A stretch of 29,455 nucleotides of DNA from DG-33 sp964345105 (lineage in GTDB: Archaea; Hadarchaeota; Hadarchaeia; Hadarchaeales; Hadarchaeaceae): the NCBI GenBank assembly GCA_964345105.1, contig CAYFPZ010000003.1, forward strand, positions 1-29,455, read 5' to 3'. Position numbers and translations under genes: made by a program. Within the stretch, counting starts at the first letter, position 1. Each line of letters starts with the position of its first letter. Shown here one piece after another: positions 14,814 through 23,264 of the stretch. The notes below the pieces were generated by a model, which made no database searches, was not told where the DNA came from, and was given only the letters and a program-made list of their open reading frames with translations.

Positions 14814-15542
14814 TTGGGCGAGCTGAGGTTGGGCAAACACAAGTTGTCAACTCCAGCCATCTGCGGTTCAGTAATGGCTGAAAAAGTCGACGAAATGAAA
14901 GCTGGCGTAGCCAAAGCCATCGAACAGGGCGCGGACTTGATCGAGCTCAGGGTGGATGGGCTTCACGACCAAGCAGGCTGGGAGGAACTGCTGCCCGTCA
15001 AAGTGCCGGTGATCCTGACGAACCGCTTGGAGCGCGAGGGAGGCGGCTTTAAGGGAGATGAAAATAAGCGCATCGAGGTGCTGCTCCAGGGCGTCGCGCA
15101 AGGGGTTTCCTGCATCGACATCGAACTCTCGACTCCCGAACTCCTGCGTGAGCGTGTGGTGTCGCAGGCTAAAAAATCCGGCGTCGCGGTGATAATGTCT
15201 TACCACGATTTTTCCATAACGCCATCTATCGAAGTTATGATAGACACTGCAAAGTGTTTAGCGGGTGCAGGGTGCGACATCGCGAAAATTGTGACATTCG
15301 CGGAGTACACAGAGGACGCGCTCCGCATGCTTGACTTCCTAGCCCAGGTGCAGGATGAGGTAGCGGTGCCAATCATAGCATTCGCAATGGGGGACGCCGG
15401 CAAAATAACGCGCATTGTTGCTCCGATGTTAGGTTCACCCATCGTCTATGCGTCTGCGGGTAAGACAACCGCGCCTGGACAGCTCGATGTCGCGACTATG
15501 AAGTACTTGTTACATGAGTTGATTCCCAAGGAGAAACGATGA
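14814..15542 (+). CDS. aroD: 3-Dehydroquinate dehydratase, type I
   Basis: About 242 residues, normal for type I (Schiff-base) dehydroquinase, which makes 3-dehydroshikimate. ELRVDGL near the N-terminus, VIMSYHDF with the catalytic His, DIAKIVTFAE with the Schiff-base Lys, and the C-terminal SAGKTTAPGQLDV substrate loop are all present. The start is called as TTG 14814 because GGGGTG is placed six bases upstream, the same spacing seen at other starts here; a GTG at 14805 lies inside that ribosome site. The aroE start overlaps its stop (ATGA). Confidence 0.95.
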   Translation: MGELRLGKHKLSTPAICGSVMAEKVDEMKAGVAKAIEQGADLIELRVDGLHDQAGWEELLPVKVPVILTNRLEREGGGFKGDENKRIEVLLQGVAQGVSCIDIELSTPELLRERVVSQAKKSGVAVIMSYHDFSITPSIEVMIDTAKCLAGAGCDIAKIVTFAEYTEDALRMLDFLAQVQDEVAVPIIAFAMGDAGKITRIVAPMLGSPIVYASAGKTTAPGQLDVATMKYLLHELIPKEKR

Positions 15543-16399
15543 ACTTGGCGAAGCTCAAACTCTTCGCGCTGATAGGTGACCCAGTCGAGCAAAGCCTCTC
15601 GCCGGCCATGCACAATGCTGCCTTCCAAACTCTTGGGCTTAAATGTGCTTACATCGCCCTCCGCGTGCCAAAGCCCATGCTTGCCGACGCAATTGCTAGC
15701 GTCCGGGCGCTGGGTATTGCTGGGCTCAATGTCACCATCCCTCACAAGATAGATATCGTCGGGCTGCTCGATGAACTCGATAAGTTCGCGAGCTTGGTGG
15801 GCGCGGTCAACACGGTCAAGAACGATGGGGGGAAGTTCATTGGGTTCAACACCGACGGGGAGGGTGCCCTTCGAGCGCTTCAGGGAAAGATTGGCTCCGT
15901 TAGGGGGAAGGAAGTAGTACTCTTGGGTGCAGGGGGGGCTGCCCGCGCTATTGCTTTCTCCCTAGCTAGGGCGGGCGCGAAGCTCACAATTGCCAACCGC
16001 ACCGTCCCAAGGGCACGAGCGCTGGCGTCGACAATCGAGCAAAAGCTAGGAATAAATGTGGAAGTAACTTCCTTAAGCCGCGCCGAACTCACCAAAGCTT
16101 TAAAAAATGCGTGTGTCCTAATCAACGCCACGTCAGTAGGGATGTACCCCAAGACCGAGAAAACCCTAGTGCGTGCGAGCATGATGCATCGCGGGCTCGT
16201 TGTTTTTGATATCGTCTACGAACCTCTCCAGACGAAGTTGTTGCGAGAGGCGAGGCGAGCGGGGGGGGAGACCATTGATGGGTTGGGAATGCTCGCGCAT
16301 CAAGGCGCGCTAGCGTTCGAGATTTGGACTGGCAAGCGTGCGCCCATTAAGATTATGAAGGCTGCAGCAAAACGGGAGTTGAGGGGGGAAAGTAGGTGA
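15539..16399 (+). CDS. aroE: Shikimate dehydrogenase (NADP+)
   Basis: A 286-residue enzyme that reduces 3-dehydroshikimate to shikimate. Seen are GDPVEQSLSPAMHN (substrate-binding serines), LNVTIPHK with the catalytic Lys, GFNTDGEGA with the catalytic Asp, the dinucleotide loop VLLGAGGAARAI, and NRT in the NADP-binding region. ATG 15539 overlaps the aroD stop and its own stop overlaps the tyrA start (GTGA), so these genes are translationally coupled. Length and motifs are complete. Confidence 0.97.
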   Translation: MNLAKLKLFALIGDPVEQSLSPAMHNAAFQTLGLKCAYIALRVPKPMLADAIASVRALGIAGLNVTIPHKIDIVGLLDELDKFASLVGAVNTVKNDGGKFIGFNTDGEGALRALQGKIGSVRGKEVVLLGAGGAARAIAFSLARAGAKLTIANRTVPRARALASTIEQKLGINVEVTSLSRAELTKALKNACVLINATSVGMYPKTEKTLVRASMMHRGLVVFDIVYEPLQTKLLREARRAGGETIDGLGMLAHQGALAFEIWTGKRAPIKIMKAAAKRELRGESR

Positions 16400-17256
16400 A
16401 GGTCGCTGTCATCGGAACGGGCGCGATGGGACAATGGCTGGCTGGCTTCGCCAAACAAAATTTGGATGAGGTTGTAGTCGCAGATGTCAGCGCAACCAAG
16501 GCCGAGCAGGTGGCCAAAGAATTGGGCATAATCTCTAAGTCAGTCGCCGAGGCTGCTGCGGAAGCTGAGCTCGTGCTAGTCGCTGTACCGATTTCCAAAA
16601 CTCCTGAGGTCATCAAATTGCTCGCTGGGCAAGTCCAGCAGGGGGCGTTGCTCGCAGATATCACCTCGGTGAAGAGCGATGTCGTTGAGGTCATGCAGGC
16701 CATAGAAGCAAAAGTCGAGCTTGTATCACTCCATCCCCTATTCGGCCCGGGGGCGACGAGCGTTAAGGGGAAAGATTTCGTGGTGGTGCCAGTAAAGCCC
16801 GGTAAACGCTACGCCGCGCTCAAAAACCGCTTAATCGAGCTGGGCGCGCGGGTTACCGAGATGGAAGCGGAGGAGCACGATCGTTTGATGGCGATAACCC
16901 AATGCATGACTCATTTCGTGCTACTCGCCTACCTCGATGCGCTCAAGTCGATGAAGGGGCTTAAACAAGCGGAAAAGCTTCGTACCCCGATGTTCGCGAC
17001 TTTACTCGATCTAGCTAAATCCGTGCTCGCGGGGAACCCTGAGCTATACGGCGAACTTCAGGTGCGCAACCGATACGCGCGGGTCGTGCGGAGTTCGCTC
17101 CTTGAGGCTTGCCGTTCGCTGGATGTCGCCTTCTCCGCTGGCGATGCCAAAAGCGTCCGAGCAATCTTTAAAGAGGCCCTAGCCCCATGGGGATTGGCTG
17201 AAGCCAAAAATGCATACAAAAGGATTTATGAACTATTTGAGGAGGGCAAAAAATGA
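16396..17256 (+). CDS. tyrA: Prephenate dehydrogenase
   Basis: A 286-residue oxidoreductase that converts prephenate to 4-hydroxyphenylpyruvate, the tyrosine precursor. The N-terminal Rossmann loop is VIGTGAMGQWLAGF, followed by VPISKTPEV and LADITSVKS. HPLFGPG and AITQCMTHF carry the family's active-site histidines. There is no fused chorismate mutase or ACT domain: mutase activity is encoded separately at 8596-9384. The GTG start at 16396 overlaps the aroE stop. Confidence 0.94.
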   Translation: MKVAVIGTGAMGQWLAGFAKQNLDEVVVADVSATKAEQVAKELGIISKSVAEAAAEAELVLVAVPISKTPEVIKLLAGQVQQGALLADITSVKSDVVEVMQAIEAKVELVSLHPLFGPGATSVKGKDFVVVPVKPGKRYAALKNRLIELGARVTEMEAEEHDRLMAITQCMTHFVLLAYLDALKSMKGLKQAEKLRTPMFATLLDLAKSVLAGNPELYGELQVRNRYARVVRSSLLEACRSLDVAFSAGDAKSVRAIFKEALAPWGLAEAKNAYKRIYELFEEGKK

Positions 17257-18074
17257 AGGTGGGAGTCCTCGGGCCTAGGGGCACGTACGCTGAACTGGCC
17301 GCACGATTCCAGTTCGGGGAGAAAGTTGAGGTAGTACTCTACCCCATGATTACTGATGTTGCTGAGGCTGTGGCGCGCGGAGATGTTCAGGCAGGCGTCA
17401 TCCCGATTGAGAGCTTGCGGGAGGGTTCTGTAGGGGAGGCGCTCGATGTGCTCGCGTGGGCCGATGTCAAAGTTCAAGCCGAAGTAGTTGTTCCGATCTC
17501 ACATTCCTTGCTCGGGATGCCCGGAACTAAGCTCGTGAAGATCACCCAGGTGCTCTCCCATCCTCAGGCGCTGGCCCAGTGCCGCGAGTTCCTGCGGAAG
17601 AACTTGCCGAAAGCGGAACTCATCGAGATGACGAGTACCGCCAAAGCCGCGGAGCAGGTTGATAAACTCAAAAAACCTCACATGGCGGCAATCGGGCCAA
17701 AGGTGCTAGCGGACCTCTACGGGCTGGAAGTGCTTCATGATGACATCCAGTCGGGAGAGATGAACACCACCCGCTTTCTATGCCTCGCGAAGGAGGATAG
17801 CAAACCCACGGGCCGCGATAAGACCTCGGTCGCATTTTACACAGCCCAAGACAGGCCGGGTATCCTTCATAAGATATTGGGCGAGTTTGCAGTTCGTAAC
17901 ATAAACCTGACGAAGATAGAGTCTCGTCCGTCAAAGAAGGCGCTCGGCGATTATCTCTTCTTCATCGACTTCGAGGGGCACCGCGAGGATGTCAAGGTGA
18001 AGGAGGCGCTGGAGGGTATAAAGCGGAAGACGGCAATGCTTAAAGTGCTCGGCTCCTACCCGAGGCGGTTCTAG
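17253..18074 (+). CDS. pheA: Prephenate dehydratase with ACT domain
   Basis: A 273-residue protein. The dehydratase part (about 1-180) shows VGVLGPRGTYAELAA, VIPIESLREGSVGEALD, STAKAAEQ and the hallmark MNTTRF. An ACT domain (about 190-270) contains DRPGILHKILGEFAVRNINLTKIESRP, spanning residues about 203-229, the usual phenylalanine feedback site. It makes phenylpyruvate from prephenate. There is no chorismate mutase domain, unlike the enterobacterial P-protein. ATG 17253 overlaps the tyrA stop. Last aromatic gene of the plus arm; nadE begins directly after its stop. Confidence 0.95.
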   Translation: MKVGVLGPRGTYAELAARFQFGEKVEVVLYPMITDVAEAVARGDVQAGVIPIESLREGSVGEALDVLAWADVKVQAEVVVPISHSLLGMPGTKLVKITQVLSHPQALAQCREFLRKNLPKAELIEMTSTAKAAEQVDKLKKPHMAAIGPKVLADLYGLEVLHDDIQSGEMNTTRFLCLAKEDSKPTGRDKTSVAFYTAQDRPGILHKILGEFAVRNINLTKIESRPSKKALGDYLFFIDFEGHREDVKVKEALEGIKRKTAMLKVLGSYPRRF

Positions 18075-18896
18075 ATGACACAAATGACAAAAAAGAACGC
18101 CGCGAAGCTGATTAAGCGCTCACTTAAAATAAACCTTCCAGCCTTGGAGCGCAAACTCGTCGCATTCATCAAGCGAAAAATTAAGGAAGCTGGGGCTGAT
18201 GGTGCTGTGGTAGGGCTCAGCGGAGGGTTAGACTCATCGGTAGTGGCTACCCTGTGCGAAAAAGCTTTAGGCAAACCTAATGTCTTAGGGGTCTGCATGC
18301 CAGAGGCGGGAGTTACAAATCCTCGAGATGTTGCCGACGCTCATGACCTCACAAACAGGCTAGGTATAAGATTTAGAGTAGTTGACATCACTCCAGCAGT
18401 ATTGGGGATACACCAAAACTTATACGATTTTAGGATTGGCGCGCGCATCCCGGCAGCCAACGTCAAACCCCGAGTGCGAATGACGATTCTCTACTATTAT
18501 GCAAACCTGCTCAACAGCCTCGTGGTTGGAACTGGTAATCGGAGCGAGCGTCGGGCTGGATATTTCACTAAACATGGGGATGGGGCGGTCGATCTAATGC
18601 CACTTGGTTGCCTTTACAAGACGCAGGTTAGACAGCTCGCAGCGCATCTGAAAGTGCCGAAGCGGGTGATTGAAAATGCGCCCTCAGCTGGTCTTTGGCG
18701 GGGACAGACAGATGAGAGGGAGCTCGGCATACCATACGAAAAACTCGACATGATTTATGCTGGGCTTGACCTTGGATTGGAGCCGGATGTGATAGCTGAC
18801 GCGGCAGACGTTAAGATCGAGGATGTAAACCGCTTCATCGAGCGAGAACGGCGAATGGTCCACAAGCTTAGCATGCCCGAAATCCCGAAGCTTTAG
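18075..18896 (+). CDS. nadE: NAD+ synthetase, ammonia-dependent
   Basis: A 273-residue ATP-pyrophosphatase-family enzyme that amidates nicotinic acid adenine dinucleotide to NAD+. VVGLSGGLDSSVVATL is the PP-loop; GTGNRSERRAGYFTKHGDGAVDLMP (positions about 155-179) and the KTQVRQLAAHLKVP region are typical. It has only the synthetase domain, so ammonia is the expected nitrogen donor. Its ATG abuts the pheA stop with no gap, so it is probably read through from the aromatic operon; NAD(P) is used by three enzymes of that operon, though a functional reason for the linkage is not proven. Confidence 0.95.
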   Translation: MTQMTKKNAAKLIKRSLKINLPALERKLVAFIKRKIKEAGADGAVVGLSGGLDSSVVATLCEKALGKPNVLGVCMPEAGVTNPRDVADAHDLTNRLGIRFRVVDITPAVLGIHQNLYDFRIGARIPAANVKPRVRMTILYYYANLLNSLVVGTGNRSERRAGYFTKHGDGAVDLMPLGCLYKTQVRQLAAHLKVPKRVIENAPSAGLWRGQTDERELGIPYEKLDMIYAGLDLGLEPDVIADAADVKIEDVNRFIERERRMVHKLSMPEIPKL

Positions 18897-18917
18897 GCAT
18901 TCAGGTAACACCTTTGT

Positions 18918-20162
18918 TCACTTCGCTGGCACTAGGTCGACACACATTCCCGCCGCGATTGTTTGCCCTCCGTGGCGAACCGCGAACCTGCTTAGCTCGG
19001 GGATTTCGCTGGTGCGCTCAATCACGATGGGCTTGTTCAGCACCACGCGAACGAGACCCGCATCGCCCTTTCTCAGCGCCTTCGGCTTCTCTTCAACCAC
19101 CGCCCCCGTGCGCGGGTCTATCTTCTGGAGGATCTCTTCAAACCTCCCTGGTACGTGCGCGGCGTGGCAATGGAATAATGGCGCGAAACCCGGGGTAAGC
19201 TCGGTGGGCACCGCGAGCACAATAATCTTTGCGGTGAACTCGCTCGCGATAGTGGGTGGTTTGTCGGGGTGTCCGACAACATCTCCCCGCTTTACGTCGG
19301 CCTTTGAAACGCCGCGAACGTTGAACCCTATGTTGTCACCGGGCACGGCCTTTTGCATGGCTTCATGATGCATCTCGATTGAGCGAACCTCACCGCTCTT
19401 TCCCGAGGGCTCGAACACGATGGGATCACCGACCTTTAGCACTCCGGTTTCAACCCGACCTATGGGTACGGTTCCAACGCCTGTGACTGAAAAGACATCC
19501 TGTACGGGAATTCGAAGGGGCTTGTCGATTGGCTTCTCAGGCTCGGTAAACGTTTCCAGCCCCTCGAGCGCGGTCGGCCCTTTATACCACGACATCTTCG
19601 CGCTAGCCTTCGTCACGTTTTCGCCGTGAAAGGCAGAGGTTGGTATGTAAAGAAAATCGCTTGCGTTGCGATAGCCTATGCCGCCTAGCAGCGAACCCAA
19701 ATCTTCCCTCAATTTATTGTATGCCGCCTCGTCATAACCCACGAGATCCATCTTGTTTATCGCTACCACGAGTTGCCCGACCCCAAGAGTAAAGGCAAGC
19801 GCCGCGTGCTCCCGTGTTTGAGGCATAATCCCGTCATCAGCTGCGACCACGAGCACCGCTGCGTCAGCTTGGCTTGCCCCAGTGATCATATTTTTCACGA
19901 AGTCCCGGTGTCCGGGGGCATCAATTATAGTGATGTAATTCTTGGAAGTCTCAAGCTTCCGGTAGGCCACATCGATCGTCAGTCCTCGGTCGCGCTCTTC
20001 CTTCTCACGGTCCATCACCCAAGCAAACTTGAAGCTTCCCGCCTCTTCGCTGAGTTCCTTCTCAGAGATCACGCCAAGTTCAATGAGTAGCTTGCCGATA
20101 AGTGTGGACTTCCCGTGGTCCACATGGCCGATAAATACCAAGTTTACGTGCGGCTTCGCCAT
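18918..20162 (-). CDS. tuf: Translation elongation factor aEF-1A
   Basis: A 414-residue GTPase that delivers aminoacyl-tRNA to the ribosome. G1 is GHVDHGKST, G3 is DAPGHRDF, G4 is NKMD, and the beta-barrel domains 2 and 3 are complete, ending HGGQTIAAGMCVDLVPAK. The ATG at 20162 has GAGGGG six bases upstream. In many archaea this gene is followed by the S10 gene; here it ends convergent to nadE with a 21-base gap. It is preceded after 11 bases by an unknown membrane protein gene whose stop overlaps its ribosome site, so the two are probably co-transcribed. Confidence 0.97.
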   Translation of the reverse strand: MAKPHVNLVFIGHVDHGKSTLIGKLLIELGVISEKELSEEAGSFKFAWVMDREKEERDRGLTIDVAYRKLETSKNYITIIDAPGHRDFVKNMITGASQADAAVLVVAADDGIMPQTREHAALAFTLGVGQLVVAINKMDLVGYDEAAYNKLREDLGSLLGGIGYRNASDFLYIPTSAFHGENVTKASAKMSWYKGPTALEGLETFTEPEKPIDKPLRIPVQDVFSVTGVGTVPIGRVETGVLKVGDPIVFEPSGKSGEVRSIEMHHEAMQKAVPGDNIGFNVRGVSKADVKRGDVVGHPDKPPTIASEFTAKIIVLAVPTELTPGFAPLFHCHAAHVPGRFEEILQKIDPRTGAVVEEKPKALRKGDAGLVRVVLNKPIVIERTSEIPELSRFAVRHGGQTIAAGMCVDLVPAK

Positions 20163-20173
20163 TAGCGGCCCCT

Positions 20174-20848
20174 CTAAGGACTCTCAAATCCGGCCGGTGC
20201 GATTCTCAAAAAATTTGAAATATTCACGAAGGCGAGCCTCAGATCACTTGAAAGTTTTTCCGCCGCCCTGCGCAGAGGTTCAGTATATATGTGGACTACT
20301 TCCGACTTTCCTTGCTGGAAATCGTAAAGTTTGTTTGCGATTCGATCAGCCTGAGAAGCGCACTGTTCGATTGAACTCAATATCTCAGCTTGGAGTCCTT
20401 TCTTCAGTTGTTTGACGATACCGTGGAGGTCTTCGGAAAGGTTTTCGGTTTGCCCGTTAAATTTTTCCCGCGTCAATTCCTCGAATCCCTCTTTACCGAG
20501 GAGCAGTGAAATGCGAGCGTTGAGAAGGTCCGCGTTTGAGGATAGAGAACCGAGGTCGGCACTAGCTATGCGCATAGCTGCTTCGGCATCTTCAGGGCTG
20601 AGTCGGCTGAGCTCCGCCCCGGACTCCCCGATGTCTGCCCAGAGGTAGAAATTCTCGACTGGGACTTGTTTGACATCTGGGGGCGGCCTCGTATACTGGA
20701 AAATTATGGCAAATGCAAGGAACACAGTCGCGACCGACAGCGCCGCTGTGAGAGGCAGGAGATATCCACCCGCACCACCTGCTATTACCAACGCGATCAC
20801 GGCCAAGAAAAGTGGGATGATGGCCAGAGGATGAGGGCGCATGATCAT
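20174..20848 (-). CDS. Unknown protein with two N-terminal membrane segments
   Basis: About 224 residues, not recognised. Two hydrophobic segments (about 8-28 and 31-52) form a membrane hairpin, then a polar helical domain of about 170 residues. It has no cysteine motif or P-loop; the region about 120-200 is rich in Glu, Lys and Leu and may form a helical bundle. The stop codon runs into the ribosome site of aEF-1A, so expression is linked to an abundant translation factor. Start choice is uncertain among GTG 20851, ATG 20848 and ATG 20842. No functional inference is justified beyond a membrane-attached helical protein. Confidence 0.7.
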   Translation of the reverse strand: MIMRPHPLAIIPLFLAVIALVIAGGAGGYLLPLTAALSVATVFLAFAIIFQYTRPPPDVKQVPVENFYLWADIGESGAELSRLSPEDAEAAMRIASADLGSLSSNADLLNARISLLLGKEGFEELTREKFNGQTENLSEDLHGIVKQLKKGLQAEILSSIEQCASQADRIANKLYDFQQGKSEVVHIYTEPLRRAAEKLSSDLRLAFVNISNFLRIAPAGFESP

Positions 20849-20931
20849 CACTTTTGAGATGGTTTTGCTTGCCCAAAAAAGCTTTTCATAGTCAGGTTTA
20901 AACGAACAAGGGGAAATTTATCGATGATTAG

Positions 20932-21693
20932 ATGAGCAAAGTTTCTCCCTTACATCCTCGCGCGGAGTCCTTGCGCATTCGTGAGCGGCTCGTCGCTGGC
21001 TTCAACGCTGGATTAGTAGTGCCCGAGGGGCTGGCGGCGCACGGCCGGGGAGAGGCGTTTGACTATATTTTGGGTGAACAAACGACCAAGCACGCCCGAC
21101 GCGCCATCGAGGTCGCGGCTGCAATGCTCCTCTTGGCAAAACATCCCGTAATCTCTGTGAACGGCAACGTAGCGGCGCTCGTGCCGGCTGATATTGCAAA
21201 ACTGGCGAAAGCAACAAACGCAAAAATCGAGGTCAATCTCTTTCATGGTTCAGTAAAACGCGAGGCAGCAATAGCCCGATGGTTGCGAAAACATGGCGCA
21301 AAAGAGGTGCTCGGGACTGGTAAAAAGTTCTCGACCCGGATAAATGAGATTCATAGTGATCGAAGGAAAGTTGACCGAAGGGGCATCGCTGCCGCGGATG
21401 TCGTTCTCGTCCCGCTCGAGGATGGCGATCGAACTGAAGCCTTGAAAAAACTCGGCAAGCGCGTCGTTGCGATCGACTTGAACCCGATGTCGAGGACTGC
21501 ACGGGCGGCGAACGTGACGATAGTTGATAACATCACTCGTGCCCTACGGCTCATAGTTGAAACCGCCAAGAGTATGTCATGCCAACCACAGATGGAGCTT
21601 CGTAAAATAGTTGAAAAATTCGATAACAACATGAACTTGAAGGCGACGATTGAGTTCATGCTCGAAAGGCTCAAAAATCTAAGCGAAGCCTAA
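20932..21693 (+). CDS. 4-Phosphopantoate--beta-alanine ligase (archaeal phosphopantothenate synthetase)
   Basis: A 253-residue protein of the archaeal COG1701 family. It joins 4-phosphopantoate and beta-alanine to make 4'-phosphopantothenate, replacing bacterial PanC and CoaA in coenzyme A biosynthesis. Seen are SLRIRERLVAGFNAGLVVPEGLAAHGRGEAFDYI in the first 50 residues (family hallmark around residues 14-47), the NGNVAAL segment, EVNLFHGS, and DVVLVPLEDGDRTEAL. Length is normal. It reads divergently from the membrane protein/aEF-1A pair; a TATA-like AATTTAT lies about 20 bases before the ATG, suggesting a very short leader. tRNA-Asn follows 36 bases downstream. Confidence 0.93.
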   Translation: MSKVSPLHPRAESLRIRERLVAGFNAGLVVPEGLAAHGRGEAFDYILGEQTTKHARRAIEVAAAMLLLAKHPVISVNGNVAALVPADIAKLAKATNAKIEVNLFHGSVKREAAIARWLRKHGAKEVLGTGKKFSTRINEIHSDRRKVDRRGIAAADVVLVPLEDGDRTEALKKLGKRVVAIDLNPMSRTARAANVTIVDNITRALRLIVETAKSMSCQPQMELRKIVEKFDNNMNLKATIEFMLERLKNLSEA

Positions 21694-21729
21694 AGCTTAA
21701 AGAAAGACTAACTAGATTGTTGAATGGTT

Positions 21730-21893
21730 GCCGGGGTAGCTCAGTAGGTAGGGAAGCAAGTGTAAACTGCTTCGCCTAAAGTGCCCGGCTGTTAAACCAA
21801 GCATGGATGAAGAACGAACCTCAATTATTGAGAACGACATGCTTGTGCACAGCAACCGGGCGGTCAGAGGTTCGAGTCCTCTCCCCGGCGCCA
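21730..21893 (+). tRNA. tRNA-Asn(GTT) with two introns (D-arm 28 nt, anticodon loop 60 nt)
   Basis: Acceptor GCCGGGG (21730-21736) pairs with CCCCGGC (21883-21889); discriminator G and encoded CCA follow. The anticodon GTT is at 21791-21793. D-arm intron 21752-21779: D-loop AGGT (21746-21749) pairs with GCCT (21774-21777), bulges AGG (21750-21752) and AAA (21778-21780), inner helix GAAGCA/TGCTTC. Removal gives GGTAG-AGTG, a normal D-arm. Anticodon intron 21795-21854: CTGT (21789-21792) pairs with ACAG (21849-21852), bulges TAA and CAA, inner 8-bp helix CAAGCATG/CATGCTTG. Both are strict bulge-helix-bulge motifs. The spliced anticodon stem is CCCGG/CCGGG. Three separate exons must be joined. 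Confidence 0.92.
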
Positions 21894-21994
21894 CCTAATG
21901 TAAAGTATCTAGCGCGAGAAGACTCATGCATCGTTGCAATTGGATGGTCTACAAAAGCAAAGGAAGCGGGAAGGGCATCGAGGTACTGCTCTAG

Positions 21995-23014
21995 TTACCT
22001 CTTGAGTGTAAAGTTCCTGCTTATCACAGGCGAGATTTCTTTCTTTACCGTATCCAAGAAGGTGTCAAAGAGGTTGGCGGGAACTGTCGCACCAGCGGCT
22101 CCCTCGTGCCCACCTCCAGAGCCCCCTAGGCGCGCGGTGATGTGACGGAGCATCTCGTTGAGGTCTATCTTTGCCCCGGCCCGGCGCCTCATACTAATAT
22201 CTATCTCGTCGTCGTCTTTTCGGGTGCAGATTCCGACATTAGCGCCAGTCGTTCCAAGAGCGTAGAGCGCCGCCTTCCCGAGGCTGCCTGAGGGCAAGTC
22301 ATAGATAATCGCAATGTTTCCCTCACGTATTACATGCTCTTTGACGTATCGCCACACCTCCCACTCACGTTTCGTCGCCTTGATTGCCCGGTCAACAATT
22401 TCGGGGATTTCCGTTGGAGGGTCGCCCCGTGCTAGCTTGAGTACAACCTCGCGCTTGTAGTGATAATCGCCTGCCGCCTCGCCCAGCGCTTGGGTAAGCA
22501 GTCCTGCCCCCATGTAGATTGTTCGCCTGTCATACTTGCTCAGCCCATCGCGCACGAACTCGGTTTCCTCGCAGTAGTCGGCGATCGCGCCCCACAATGC
22601 GACTCGATCCAAGTCAGGGTTGATGTCTGATTCAAATAGTCGAAATGTGATTTCTGAAGCGCTCGTCCCTATCTCGTGAGCAAGCTGCGTGGCCGGGATG
22701 TCCCTCTTGAGAGTATTAGGGGGGAGCGGATGGTGATCGATGTAGACGACCTCATCCTTCTGCGCAAGTTCGCGTATGCGTTTGAATATCTCATCTTTAT
22801 GGGTCTCGCTTATTGCGACATCTGAAATGAAGACTACGTTGCCAGGATCAATTTTGTTGAGGTCACGCAGGAGTGTTATCGGACGGGTAAACCAAACTTC
22901 GGCCTCGGGAAAGCGCGCCTTAGCGAGGGCTGCTGAGCATATGCCATCGGTGTCGCCGTGAGATAGAATTTTTACAGCCAAATCTCCACCGTGTAATAAT
23001 TTGTGTGGTTCCAT
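21995..23014 (-). CDS. DHH/DHHA1-family phosphoesterase, RecJ-like
   Basis: About 339 residues. The DHH domain shows ILSHGDTDGICSAAL, VVFISDVAISE and YIDHHPLPP, the metal-binding motifs. The DHHA1 domain at the C-terminus ends with LGGSGGGHEGAAGATVP. Archaeal proteins of this type include RecJ-like single-strand nucleases (GAN) and oligonucleotide or cyclic-dinucleotide phosphodiesterases; the substrate cannot be assigned from sequence alone. The ATG at 23014 is preferred to the upstream TTG at 23032. The gene is alone on its strand, between tRNA-Asn and the tRNA at 23066. Confidence 0.87.
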   Translation of the reverse strand: MEPHKLLHGGDLAVKILSHGDTDGICSAALAKARFPEAEVWFTRPITLLRDLNKIDPGNVVFISDVAISETHKDEIFKRIRELAQKDEVVYIDHHPLPPNTLKRDIPATQLAHEIGTSASEITFRLFESDINPDLDRVALWGAIADYCEETEFVRDGLSKYDRRTIYMGAGLLTQALGEAAGDYHYKREVVLKLARGDPPTEIPEIVDRAIKATKREWEVWRYVKEHVIREGNIAIIYDLPSGSLGKAALYALGTTGANVGICTRKDDDEIDISMRRRAGAKIDLNEMLRHITARLGGSGGGHEGAAGATVPANLFDTFLDTVKKEISPVISRNFTLKR

Positions 23015-23065
23015 TTTAATCTTGTTTAGCAAATGTTTTAATTAATCCTGACTGAATTTGGTACG

Positions 23066-23158
23066 GGGCCCGTAGCTCAGCTAGGTTAGAGCATCCGGCT
23101 CATAGGTAAATTCTGGGAAACCGGGCGGTCGAGGGTTCGAATCCCTCCGGGCCCACCA
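23066..23158 (+). tRNA. tRNA with CAT anticodon (probably Ile2, else elongator Met), 15-nt intron
   Basis: Acceptor GGGCCCG (23066-23072) pairs with CGGGCCC (23148-23154), then A and encoded CCA. The anticodon CAT is at 23101-23103. The canonical intron after position 37 is 23105-23119: CTCA (23099-23102) pairs with TGGG (23114-23117) with bulges TAG and AAA. The D-arm is uninterrupted (GCTC/GAGC). The GGGCCCG acceptor recalls archaeal tRNA-Ile2, whose C34 is changed to agmatidine to read ATA; elongator tRNA-Met usually begins GCCGGGG. It is not an initiator type. Confidence 0.9.
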
Positions 23159-23264
23159 TTTGAATAGTTTAGGTTACCCCACAAACTTACATAGCAAAAA
23201 ATCTGTAGTCGAGAAATATTTCAGAGAAATCGGGTTTAATAATTCAAAACATAAAAGGTATTGG

